A stretch of 64,000 nucleotides of DNA from DAIOEK01 sp963828285 (GCA_963828285.1 CAWHEB010000008.1:62001-126000); one strand, 5' to 3'; counted from the first letter of the stretch, positions 36,154-44,431 are shown. The notes: a model not told the origin generated them from the letters alone. Translations and numbers: made by a program.

Positions 36154-37222
36154 ATGGAAGATAAAACAACAAAAATCCTCAAACCAAATCGTCCTGTTGG
36201 GATCATCGGATACGGGGCGTACGTGCCCAGGTATCGCATTCCTGGATGCGGAAATCTCGCGCATCTGGACCGGTAAAGCCAGCGGCGGACCAGTCAAAGA
36301 GAAATCCGTCCCCGGACTGGATGAAGACGTGGTGACCATGTCCATCGAAGCTGCCCGCAACGCACTTGCTCGCGCCGAAGTGGATCCGCAGATGCTGCGC
36401 GCGGTCTGGGTTGGTTCGGAATCACATCCCTATTCAGTAAAACCCACCTCGACCATCGTTGCAGAAGCGATCGGCGCAGTTCCCGCCGTCCAGGCCGCGG
36501 ATTGGGAGTTTGCCTGCAAAGCTGGCACCGAAGCCATGGTGGCTGCCATGGGAATGGTCGGTTCCGGAATGGCCGATTATGCGTTGGCCATCGGAATGGA
36601 CACCGCACAGGGCAGACCCGGTGACGAGTTGGAATATACCGCTGCCGCCGGAGGAGCCGCTTACATCATTGGTCCCGCGGAAGAATCACTGGCAGTGATC
36701 GAGGCAGCTTATTCATTCGTTACCGATACTCCCGATTTCTGGCGGCGCGCGGACATGCGCTACCCGGAACACGGTCAGCGCTTCACCGGGGAACCGGCTT
36801 ACTTCAAACACATCACCGAAGCGGCCAGCCATCTGATGAAAGAACTCGGCCACAAACCCGAGGATTATCAGTACTGTGTGTTCCACCAGCCCAATTCCAA
36901 ATTCCCCCAGCGGGCAGCCAGCCTGTTGGGATTCTCCCCCGAGCAGGTAAAAACCGGACTGCTTTCCCCGGTCATCGGCAACACCTATGCCGGCGCCGCC
37001 ATGATCGGACTGACCGCCATTCTGGATGAAGCCAAACCCGGTGATAAGATCCTGATGACCTCCTTTGGATCAGGTGCCGGTTCGGATGCTTTCTCAATGG
37101 TGGTCACCGATGCCATCAAAGACCGTCAGAACAAAGCGGTCAAAACCCAGGAATATATCGCCCGGCGGACAGAGATCGATTACGGACTCTACGTCCGCTA
37201 CCGTCACAAGCTGGCGGAGTAG
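36154..37222 (+). CDS. hydroxymethylglutaryl-CoA synthase, archaeal type (one inserted base)
   Basis: Condenses acetyl-CoA with acetoacetyl-CoA. The catalytic cysteine lies in EFACKAGTEAM (about residue 114), the glutamate in WVGSESHPYSVKPTS, and the histidine in YCVFHQPNSKFP, so the active site is complete. At about 356 residues it is the short archaeal form, which works in complex with a thiolase and a DUF35 protein; both follow here. The true start is the ATG at 36154 (MEDKTTKILKPNRPVGIIGYGAYVPRYRIP, split here as MEDKTTK/ILKPNRPVGIIGYGAY), but one extra G near 36241-36245 shifts the frame before DAEISRIWTG. A single-base assembly error is the simplest explanation. Confidence 0.92.
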
Positions 37223-37231
37223 GGGGCAGCC

Positions 37232-38394
37232 ATGACAGACGTCGTCATTGCTGGAATCGGACAAATTCCGGTCGGTGAACATTGGGACCTCTCTCTGCGT
37301 TCCATGGCTGTCAAAGCCATCATGGCTGCACGCAAGGAATGTCCCGACCTCGAACCAGAATCCATGTTCATCGGAAACAGTATGGGTTCGGTCATTTCAC
37401 ATCAAGCCAATTTAGGTTCGCTGCTCGCAGACTGGTCTAACCTGACCGGTATCGAAGGGACTACCCTCGAAGCAGCCGGTGCCAGCGGAGGGGCTGCTCT
37501 GCGCATGGCTTATCTCGCCATTGCCTCTGGGATGGTGAATGTTGCCCTCGCCGTTGGCGTCGAGAAGATCACCGACACGGTCAATTACACCGCCGATCCG
37601 GCGGTATCCATGGCCATGGAAAACGACTACGAGACGGTCACCGGACTGACCCCCACCGGTCAAGCTGGACTGATCATGCGCCGTTACATCCATCAACATC
37701 AAGTTCCCGATGGCGCGATTGGCTGGATTTCAGCCTGAACGCACATGCCAACGGCGCTGGGAATTCGAACGCCATGTACCGCAAACCCATCACCCGTGAA
37801 TCCTACGATAAAGCGGATCTGGTCAGCGATCCCCTCAACCGCATGGACATCGCTCCCCTGGCGGACGGTGCTGCCGCGCTGCTGCTCACCCGCCGGGACT
37901 TGTTACCCAAAAACTATTCCCACCCGGTCATCCGTATCAGCGGATCGAGCCTGGTGACGGATTCACTCTCCCTGCACGACCGCTACAACATGGAAGAATT
38001 CAAAGCCGCGCAGGAGTCCGCCCAGCGGGCATTACGCATGGCGGGCATCCCCCATACCCGGGTCAATTTCTTCGAACTGGATGATGCCTATTCCATCTAT
38101 GCTGCCCTGTCTCTCGAATCAGCCGGTTATGCCGAACCCGGCAAAGGCTGGCATCTGGCACAGGACGGCAATATCATCCTCAATGGGACCATCCCGGTGT
38201 GCACCATGGGCGGCAGCAAAGCCCGCGGCAACCCGGTCGGAGCGGTGGGCATCTACCAGGCTGTTGAAGCCGTCACCCAACTCCGCGGACAGGCCGGCAA
38301 GAACCAGATCAAGAATGCCAAAGTGGGCATGATCCAATGTTGGGGCGGACCTGCCTCCACGGTCGCCACCCACATTCTCGAACGGGTCAGTTGA
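37232..38394 (+). CDS. thiolase-family protein lacking the catalytic residues (one indel)
   Basis: Belongs to the thiolase fold and sits where the acetoacetyl-CoA thiolase of the HMG-CoA synthase complex is expected. However, the catalytic positions appear replaced. The cysteine is Gly83 (EAAGASGGAAL; codon GGT at 37478), the HDAF histidine is Asp (FELDDAYS; 38080), and the GHP histidine is Asn (KARGNPVGA; 38230). Each change is a single-base substitution, unlike the indels elsewhere. The frame also shifts near 37712-37717 (before DWLDFSLNAHANG), probably a one-base loss. It could be a non-catalytic scaffold for the complex, or a decayed enzyme; see findings. It starts 9 bases after the synthase stop. 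Confidence 0.85.
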
Positions 38395-38466
38395 ATCGCC
38401 GAGTTTGATAGTTCCTGATAGCATCTCGCAGATACACTGATGCTACATTATTGAAGGAGTATCGAT

Positions 38467-38868
38467 ATGGAAGTACCACGTTATTGGAGAATCAAAAATC
38501 AACGCTACGGGCTGGTCGGTGAAGTCTGCCCGCATTGCGATGCCAAACTGTTCCCCCCGCGCGATGTCTGCCCCGAATGCGGACAGGATGCCAAGACCAA
38601 ATTTACCTTCAGCGGCAAAGGCGAAGTGTATTCATTTACCACCATCACCGATGCCCCGGTTGGCTTTGAAGAGAACGCACCCTACACCGTCGCCCTGGTC
38701 AAGTTGACCGAAGGACCGGTGGTCACCGCCCAATTGACCGACCTCGGCGAGCAGCCAGTCAAGATCGGCATGCCGGTCGAGATGGTCACCCGCAAGATCC
38801 GCACCGATGCGGGCGATCGCGGCATCATCGTGTACGGGTACAAGTTCCGCCCGGCTGTTGGAGCCTGA
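38467..38868 (+). CDS. DUF35 / OB-fold acyl-CoA-associated zinc-ribbon protein
   Basis: A 133-residue protein with an N-terminal zinc ribbon (CPHC...CPEC, residues 21-38) and a C-terminal OB fold (SGKGEVYSFTTITDAP; GMPVEMVTRKIRT). In archaea, a DUF35 protein bridges thiolase and HMG-CoA synthase and forms a shared CoA-binding site; the neighbouring genes here match that set. A good GAAGGAG site precedes the ATG. Its last ~85 bases and its terminator are the source of repeated copies scattered through the next 17 kb. Confidence 0.92.
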   Translation: MEVPRYWRIKNQRYGLVGEVCPHCDAKLFPPRDVCPECGQDAKTKFTFSGKGEVYSFTTITDAPVGFEENAPYTVALVKLTEGPVVTAQLTDLGEQPVKIGMPVEMVTRKIRTDAGDRGIIVYGYKFRPAVGA

Positions 38869-38885
38869 GAGTATATTGATCATTG

Positions 38886-38915
38886 AACCGCCTTCCCAAT
38901 GGGAAGGCGGTTTTT
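38886..38915 (+). terminator. terminator of the mevalonate-entry cluster
   Basis: A perfect 12-bp stem (AACCGCCTTCCC / GGGAAGGCGGTT), 3-base loop AAT and a T run. Variants of this hairpin recur at 41490, 45629, 48364, 55996 and, more diverged, 51677, 53585 and 58909. Confidence 0.93.
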
Positions 38916-39081
38916 GGTTATGTTTATTAGAGAATTTATTTATAATATTTAAGAATAAGACTAGCTATATGGAATTAATATATATTCTTGAAGAATGCCA
39001 ATATATTTCGAACGAAAATGTGTATAAACTTATTTATCTTGAAAATTTTTATCTAATCCAATGCCAAATATCGAGGGGAAT

Positions 39082-39447
39082 ATGGCTTCTAATAATCTAA
39101 TCAAACCACAATTCGATTACCTACCTTTATCAATCAGACTGCAAACCAACGGCGGTATCGCTACGCCAATGATTCTTCGAGGTACTCCATTACCGACAAA
39201 ACGATCTATGGAGTTTTCTACAGCCTCAGATAATCAGACACAAGTAGAAATTTTTGTATGCTTAGGTGAAAGCCCGCTTACAATAAACAATCAAGAAATG
39301 GGTAAATTTGTAATTAAGGATATCCCTCCTGCCAAATGTGGAGAGCCGAAAGTATATCTTGAGTTTAATGTTAATAAAGATTATTCAATAATTATTAAGT
39401 CCATACCACCCGTGAAAGGAGATAATATGGTGACCAGATTGTGGTAG
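39082..39447 (+). CDS. stand-alone DnaK (Hsp70) substrate-binding-domain-like protein
   Basis: A 121-residue protein that aligns along nearly its whole length with the beta substrate-binding domain of DnaK. Matching blocks are LPLSIRLQTNGGIATPMI, GTPLPTKRSMEFSTASDNQT and VEIFVCLGESPLTINN, then IPPAKCGEP and LEFNVNKDYS. There is no ATPase domain and no lid, so it cannot cycle like Hsp70; peptide binding is plausible. The ATG at 39082 is supported by GAGGGG; an ATG at 39061 is in frame. It is embedded in AT-rich sequence unlike the GC-rich cluster before it, suggesting acquisition, and is the first accessory gene after the DUF35 terminator. Confidence 0.8.
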   Translation: MASNNLIKPQFDYLPLSIRLQTNGGIATPMILRGTPLPTKRSMEFSTASDNQTQVEIFVCLGESPLTINNQEMGKFVIKDIPPAKCGEPKVYLEFNVNKDYSIIIKSIPPVKGDNMVTRLW

Positions 39448-39450
39448 GGT

Positions 39451-40281
39451 TTACACGCCCTGCTTGTTGCTCAGAAAATCCATTAGCAATCTGACAAACG
39501 TATCGGGTTGTTCGTAGCTGGGAACATGCCCGGTCGATTCGATAATAGTTTTTCGAGCATCGGGGATCCGTTTGGCCATTTCATCGGCAGCGCGCAAGAC
39601 CTCGGAATTATCGAGCGCTCCGGCTACAATCCATGTGGGACATTTTACCGATTCCAACCGGGTAATGGCGGGTGGGTCAAGCGGATTGGCTGGCTGCATG
39701 TCAGCGATAAAGAACGTATTTTGCTGCACTGGAATACGATTCATCTCCAAAGCGTTTTTACGTAAAGTCGAGTCAACCTGGCCTGGTTCCCGATGTTCGC
39801 CATCGATCCAGATGCGGATTTGAAGTTCGTTGGCGTGGTCAAAATTGCCGCTTTGCAAGGCGCCGAACATCTCCATTAAATAGCGCGGAGGTTCTCCTTG
39901 TAGTTGAAAGCCGCTCGGGGTTGCGCCCACCAGCGTTAAAGATTTGAAACGATGCGGTTGTTCGAGAGCCAGATCGAGGCCGATCTGTCCGCTCAGGGAA
40001 CATCCAACCAGATGTGCTTCAGTCACGTCGAGGTGAGTCAACAGACGGTCCAGATCGTCGCGGCGGCAAAGCGGACCCGTTACCGGGCTGGACTTCCCAA
40101 AGCCGCGCATGTCGTATCGAATCACGCGGAAATGTTTTGCCAGCGGTTCCCAGATGGCATCGAACATTCTACCGTCGAGGAAGGCCGCGTGTGACAAAAC
40201 AAGAGGCGTTCCCTTGCCTGCCGTCTCGTAGTACAGTTGCCCGTCCCCCAAATTCAAGTGACCTTTCTTTGTTTGTATCAT
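39451..40281 (-). CDS. alpha/beta-hydrolase
   Basis: A 276-residue hydrolase. The oxyanion region LVLSHAAFLDGRMFD, nucleophile elbow VGCSLSGQIG (GxSxG with serine), aspartate in VAGALDNSEV and histidine in STGHVPSYEQP make a complete triad. The 3-oxoadipate enol-lactonase-like pattern does not fix the substrate. The ATG at 40281 is preferred because AAAGGA lies upstream. It is divergent from a WYL regulator, which probably controls it. It lies between the DnaK-like fragment and the repeat array and is on the opposite strand to most array genes. Confidence 0.87.
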   Translation of the reverse strand: MIQTKKGHLNLGDGQLYYETAGKGTPLVLSHAAFLDGRMFDAIWEPLAKHFRVIRYDMRGFGKSSPVTGPLCRRDDLDRLLTHLDVTEAHLVGCSLSGQIGLDLALEQPHRFKSLTLVGATPSGFQLQGEPPRYLMEMFGALQSGNFDHANELQIRIWIDGEHREPGQVDSTLRKNALEMNRIPVQQNTFFIADMQPANPLDPPAITRLESVKCPTWIVAGALDNSEVLRAADEMAKRIPDARKTIIESTGHVPSYEQPDTFVRLLMDFLSNKQGV

Positions 40282-40325
40282 TTCATTTTTCCTTTGTTTT
40301 CTGATATATTCTGATGATACATGCC

Positions 40326-40352
40326 ATTGGGTGACATCTTGTGTCACCCAAT
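40326..40352. promoter_or_regulatory. inverted repeat, probable WYL-regulator operator
   Basis: Perfect 11-bp arms ATTGGGTGACA / TGTCACCCAAT around a 5-base centre lie in the divergent space between the hydrolase and the WYL regulator, 16 bases before the regulator ATG. The position fits autoregulation and control of the hydrolase; binding is not shown. Confidence 0.65.
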
Positions 40353-40368
40353 AATGAGGAAAACAGCC

Positions 40369-41326
40369 ATGCGAGCAGACCGATTATTGTCGATCATTCT
40401 ATTGCTACAAACACGCGGCAAGATGACCGCCAAAGCATTGGCGGAGGAATTAGAGGTCTCACGTCGAACGATCCTGCGCGACATCAATGCTCTATCGTTT
40501 TCGGGCGTGCCTGTTTATAGTGAAGGCGGGCATGGCGGTGGGATTGCGCTCGTGCGAGGAATATCGCACCACGCTGACGGGTTTGAATACATTTGAAGTG
40601 CAAAGTCTGTTTGTCACCAATAATAATGACGCCTTACGCGATGTCGGTTTGGGCGATGCAGGGGAACGCCTCTTACTTAAGTTGTTGGCTGCTTTGCCGA
40701 ATACCCATCATTCCACCGCCGATCATATTCGCCAACGCCTGATGATAGACCCAACGTGGTGGTGGCACGAGACTTCGATCTCGCCTTTTTGGGAGGAGAT
40801 TCAGCGGGCTGTGTATGAAGACAGAATGATCAAAGCGCAGTATGAGAATTTTGACGGAAAAATTGCAGAGCGTACGCTAGCCCCGTATAGCCTGATCTGC
40901 AAGTCGAGCGTGTGGTATTTACTCGCAGAACGCGATGGAGAGCTGCGTACATATCGCGTCAATCGTTTTCATTCAGTGCAACTGCTCGATGGATCATTTA
41001 CACGCCGTCCCGATTTTGATCTGCCGACTTACTGGCGCACGCACACTCAGAACCTGGAAAAATTTTCATCAGGTTACCATTGCATCTTGCGGGTTCACCC
41101 TGACCGGATATCGTTTATCAAAACTCTAATGCCTGGGCGTTGGGAAATGGTTGCCGATGCAGAAGATAAGGGATGGAAGATAATATCCCTATCCATGGAT
41201 TCTGACTTGCAGGCGAAAATGCTCGTCTTTGGCTTGTCTGGTTTTGTAGAGATTTTGGAGCCTGGCGAGTTGAAAAAGGCGGTTGCAGCTCAAGCGCGTG
41301 AAATACTGGAACAATTCGTTTTATAG
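40369..41326 (+). CDS. WYL-domain transcriptional regulator (YafY type, one indel)
   Basis: N-terminal winged helix (RADRLLSIILLLQTRGKMTAKALAEELEVSRRTILRDINAL, split here as RADRLLSIILL and ...VSRRTILRDINAL) and a WYL ligand-binding domain (APYSLICKSSVWYLLAERDGEL, about residue 170), then a C-terminal WCX-like region. WYL proteins sense nucleotides or nucleic acids in some systems. The frame changes near 40545 within HGGGIAL, and the other frame resumes at CEEYRTTL, so the 958-base span contains one extra base. The ATG at 40369 is preceded by GAGGA. Divergent from the hydrolase. Confidence 0.87.
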
Positions 41327-41343
41327 AGCATTCGTTCACCTTT

Positions 41344-41640
41344 GGTCACCCGCAATATTCGCACAAATGCGGGAGGTCGCGGCATCATCGTGTATGGATA
41401 CTTACAGGGCTCGCTCCGCTTGTGCGCAGCACTCCCTTGGGTCGTGAGTTCAAGGCTCCTGACAGAGCTTAGCAAATCTGTAACAGTGAACCGCCTTCCC
41501 AATAAGGAAGACGGTTTTTTTATTGCACTATGATGTCTGGTTTGTATAATAAATGAAGTGGGATGGGATACAAAATCTCAGTATTAAAGTTTTTCTACAC
41601 ATGGAAACATTACCCAGCCACACCCGGGTAAAGTAAACCA
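41344..41640 (+). repeat. spacer repeat B: decayed DUF35 3' end, terminator, promoter and attC-like right end
   Basis: Bases 41344-41402 copy the DUF35 3' coding end (GGTCACCCGCAA...ATCATCGTGTATGG against GGTCACCCGCAA...ATCATCGTGTACGG). A terminator of the same family follows (41490-41522), then a promoter, then a block running to 41640 that is nearly the same as 56018-56147. The block ends CCCGGGTAAAGTAAACCAATAGG, a worn attC-like right end. There is no gene here. The copy cannot encode a working DUF35 end. Confidence 0.8.
41523..41550 (+). promoter_or_regulatory. promoter in spacer repeat B
   Basis: TTGCAC (41523-41528), 16-base spacer, TATAAT (41545-41550), just after the repeat terminator. 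The same boxes and spacing recur in spacers C and G. It would drive the DnaJ-like/peptidase gene about 110 bases downstream. Confidence 0.6.
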
Positions 41641-41659
41641 ATAGGTTCTGTTCTTTGCC

Positions 41660-42772
41660 ATGAATAAATATTTCCAACCAATAAAAACCTTCATGAGTCG
41701 CATAATCACTCTAAATGTAGAGCGATCAATGTGGGTAACCGAAGAAGATCTTGGAAAAGAAATAACATTAGATCACAACAAGAAGCATTACCTGGTCAAG
41801 GTACCAGAAAAAATTAATAAAGAAATTTCTCTTCACCTTAGAGGTTTGGGTAAGAAATGGGGAAAAAATACCGGTGATCTTTTCCTTCATGTTTGGTTGA
41901 ATAAAGGGGAAGATATCCATAAGGATATTTGGCTGTCTGACACCTCGGCGAGAAATGGAATCGAGAAAAGATTGCTCTTGGACGGAAAAGCCATCTCGAT
42001 GAAAATTCCCCCTGGAAGCCATGATGGATTGATCATTCGCTTGAAAGGTTGTGGAAGAGAAGGAAGTTTTAGCCCAAATGCGCCGGTTCTTTACTCCAAA
42101 AGGAGAGGAGATGCGCTGGTTAAGCTAAAAGTCTTTCCGGAAAAGATCACCCCAAATTATGGATCGTTTGCATATCTTTCCACAGAGAACATGGTTTTGG
42201 AAGGTTGGGTGTATCGTAATTTCGATGAAGTCAGTAGAAAATTAGACTCTTCTTTCCCTGCTGATGGTGTCCAGGCAACAAAAATTGCTGATCTGTTCAA
42301 TGAATGGGGCTGGTATAAGATTTTTGCTACCCTGGTAAAGCATCTCAAACTCTCGCGTCTTTATATTGTTGTTAGTTCATCCTGGGATATTACAGCTCCA
42401 GGCATGTGTGAAGAAACAACGATTGTTGACAATAACATATATGCAGGAAAAAACTATAAAATTACGATCAACCAACAGTTTATTGATAACCCATTTACTA
42501 TCGCTGCGATATTGTCTCATGAACTATGCCATGTCATTTATTCGGAGTACATCGATGGAAAACACGATGCCATTGGATCCGTAAATAAAACTGAAAAAGA
42601 TATTCTGGAAGTAGAGCGCACGGTAGATCTCTTGGTTTTTATGTACAAAATTGGCGAATTCCAACTGCGGGTAGCAAGAGAGAATCACCTGACAATTGGT
42701 TACTTCAACCAGGAAGTTTTTGATCGTATGCAAGTAATAGTTACAAAAAAATTGAATTCCATTCCGAAATAG
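41660..42772 (+). CDS. DnaJ C-terminal-domain-like protein fused to an HExxH metallopeptidase-like domain
   Basis: A 370-residue protein. Residues about 15-85 (VERSMWVTEEDLGKEITL...VKVPEKINKEISLHLRGLG...GDLFLHVWL) look like DnaJ substrate-binding domain I. Residues about 90-180 (WLSDTSARNGIEKRLLLDGKAISMKIPPG, RLKGCG, GDALVKLKVFPEKITPNYG) look like domain II. There is no J-domain. The second half, about 185-365, has ILSHELCHVIYSEY (HExxH zinc motif, about residue 290) and a downstream ERTVDLLVFMY glutamate that may be the third ligand. No signal peptide, so it is probably cytosolic. The combination suggests a peptidase that recruits unfolded clients; I do not know a named family. Start chosen at ATG 41660; MSRII at 41693 is possible. 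Confidence 0.72.
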   Translation: MNKYFQPIKTFMSRIITLNVERSMWVTEEDLGKEITLDHNKKHYLVKVPEKINKEISLHLRGLGKKWGKNTGDLFLHVWLNKGEDIHKDIWLSDTSARNGIEKRLLLDGKAISMKIPPGSHDGLIIRLKGCGREGSFSPNAPVLYSKRRGDALVKLKVFPEKITPNYGSFAYLSTENMVLEGWVYRNFDEVSRKLDSSFPADGVQATKIADLFNEWGWYKIFATLVKHLKLSRLYIVVSSSWDITAPGMCEETTIVDNNIYAGKNYKITINQQFIDNPFTIAAILSHELCHVIYSEYIDGKHDAIGSVNKTEKDILEVERTVDLLVFMYKIGEFQLRVARENHLTIGYFNQEVFDRMQVIVTKKLNSIPK

Positions 42773-42835
42773 TTCATCCAAACAGCAATTGAACTAGTCA
42801 CCAGGAATCAGATAGAATTTATTATGAGTCATTCG

Positions 42836-42903
42836 TTTTGGGTTTTCCTGCTCCCAAGAAGAATCCACGCTCACCCACACGCAGGTAATGCAATCCGTTG
42901 GAC
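42836..42903 (+). repeat. attC-like right half after the DnaJ-like/peptidase cassette
   Basis: Contains TTTTCCTGCTCCCAAGAAG and CACGCAGGTAATGCAATCC ending GTTGGAC, a match to the GTTRRRY core. The left end is not visible. Related to the right half of the sites at 44432 and 57461. Confidence 0.55.
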
Positions 42904-42937
42904 GCTTACTTAGAAAAACAAGAACACGGAGTATCTA

Positions 42938-43618
42938 ATGGAAACGATAATCACTGAATTCGATTTAGAAATCCGTTATCAAATTTATCGTTTTTTTGCT
43001 GATAATTGCAGAGCACCTTCTTATCAAGAAGTTGCCGATTTACTCAACATAGAAAAAGAGAATGTGCGAGTTTCTTTTCATAAACTCCATGAGCACCATA
43101 TGATTTTCTTAGAACCTGGTGCTGATACCATTCGCATGGCAAATCCATTTTCAGCAATTCCAACAAAATATAAAGTAATTTCTGGAAACAAAAAATGGTG
43201 GGCAAATTGTGCTTGGGACTCTTTAGGTATTTCCGCTGCTCTAAAAATTGATGTACAGATAGAAGCAAGTTATTCAGATAATCAAGATACTGTCGAGTTA
43301 CAGGTAAATCATGGAGTGGTTGACGGGAAAAACCAAATTATTTATTTTCCTTTGCCGTGTCGCCAGTGGTACGATGATTTAATCTTTACCTGAGCAAATA
43401 TTTTGCTCTTTCGGTCGAAAGAGAATGCTGAAACTTGGTGCGCTGAAATGAAAATGCCTGCTGGAGAGTTATTAACAGTTGAACAAGTTTGGGAACTTTC
43501 TAAATTATGGTATCAAGACCGTTTATCACCTGAATTCACAGGGCGAACAATAGCACAAGCGCATCGGATATTTGAAAAACTTGGTTTGAAAACCGAATTT
43601 TGGCGATTTGATGGTTGA
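42938..43618 (+). CDS. MerB (organomercurial lyase)-like protein with in-frame TGA; candidate selenoprotein
   Basis: Read through the TGA this is a 226-residue protein, close to MerB's 212. An N-terminal winged-helix-like segment (YQEVADLLNIEKENVRVSFHKL) precedes the MerB-like core. Cys91 and Asp94 (NCAWDSLG) correspond to MerB Cys96 and Asp99. Codon 152, TGA at 43391, falls 61 residues after Cys91; MerB's second catalytic cysteine, Cys159, lies 63 after Cys96. The homologous frame continues without shift as ANILLFRSKENAETWCAEM to a normal C-terminus. A hairpin 19 bases after TGA resembles a bacterial SECIS. So selenocysteine at the active site is likely; a nonsense mutation or base-call error is the alternative. 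GGAG precedes the ATG. Real substrate may not be mercury. Confidence 0.8.
43391..43423 (+). promoter_or_regulatory. candidate bacterial SECIS element (with UGA)
   Basis: The UGA at 43391-43393 is followed, after 12 bases, by a perfect 7-bp stem CTCTTTC / GAAAGAG (43406-43412, 43417-43423) with tetraloop GGTC. E. coli fdhF has the same GGUC loop, with 18 bases between UGA and loop; here there are 19. A second small stem, GAGCAAA/TTTGCTC, starts at the UGA itself. Confidence 0.7.
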
Positions 43619-43646
43619 AGTTAGCAAAGCAGTTTCGTTCAAAAAC

Positions 43647-43724
43647 GCCTAACAAAGCGTGCACCTGACATGTTGGACTGCCGGTCACTTGCTCTGCACC
43701 AAGCACAATGCGGTGCAAGTGTTG
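43647..43724 (+). repeat. attC-like left half with inner hairpin
   Basis: Begins GCCTAAC (RYYYAAC) followed by AAAGCGTGCACCTGAC. It contains the hairpin TTGCTCTGCACC...GGTGCAAGTGTTG, almost identical to one at 56750-56785. No right-hand GTTRRRY end is recognised, so the site looks truncated. Confidence 0.6.
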
Positions 43725-43877
43725 TGGTTTGCGGCATTTTCGAGGATTTTTCATGAAGTTTCTTAGGGTATATACTGTTTGTAAATTAATTACACTGCCC
43801 AAGGGTTCCATGGACCTAAACATTAGGAAGGTTAAACCTCAGATGAATTGAAGTAAAGCTTGAGAAAGAGGCATGGC

Positions 43878-44318
43878 ATGTTGGATAAAACAAATATTCT
43901 TGGTGCTATTGTTGCAATCGCTTTCTTTGTATCAGCCATACTTGTTTTTAGTTTCAGACTTCTTGGCAAGCCTCAGTATGGACATTACATTGGCTATTTC
44001 GAATTCCTCTTAGCAATCCCGTTGATACTCTTAATCCTAAAAGCTCCACAACTGGAACGGCCTGCATTGTACTATGTCCAAATTGGATGCATGCTGGCAT
44101 GGTTGGTTGTGGAAGCATTACTGGATTACATTCTAAAGATAGATTTCCGTAATGTACGATGGATGGTAATTTGCTATGTTGTATTATTCTTCGCTGGTAC
44201 AGGCGGGTTGATTGGTGTGGCATCAAACGCTGGACGCCAGTGGAGCATTCCGGCGATTATCTTATTCCTTATAATGGCTGTACTGACATTTGTGCAACGC
44301 TCCGTTACAGGCATGTGA
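43878..44318 (+). CDS. multi-span membrane protein, unknown family
   Basis: A 146-residue protein with four to five hydrophobic helices (AIVAIAFFVSAILVFSFRLL, YFEFLLAIPLILLILKA, VQIGCMLAWLVVEALLDYIL, VICYVVLFFAGTGGLIGVAS, IPAIILFLIMAVLTFV). I recognise no domain. The ATG at 43878 is preceded by AAAGAGG. It lies alone between two attC-like elements, so it looks like cassette cargo. Confidence 0.7.
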   Translation: MLDKTNILGAIVAIAFFVSAILVFSFRLLGKPQYGHYIGYFEFLLAIPLILLILKAPQLERPALYYVQIGCMLAWLVVEALLDYILKIDFRNVRWMVICYVVLFFAGTGGLIGVASNAGRQWSIPAIILFLIMAVLTFVQRSVTGM

Positions 44319-44431
44319 TTTGTAATGATAGTAAACAGGCTACTCGACAAAGACAACCGGAAAAGACATCCGGGGAATTGTATTGGAAGCTGGTGACTAC
44401 ACTATTTACACTTTTCTCGCATAAAGTGGCT

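Noticed and set aside
41344..41402. A second DUF35 gene
   Set aside because: Only the last ~60 bases are copied, with no upstream coding part or start.
42938..43393. Truncated MerB-like protein ending at the TGA
   Set aside because: The downstream frame is homologous, unshifted and ends at a normal length; the TGA is at a catalytic cysteine position with a SECIS-like hairpin. A nonsense mutation is still possible but less likely.
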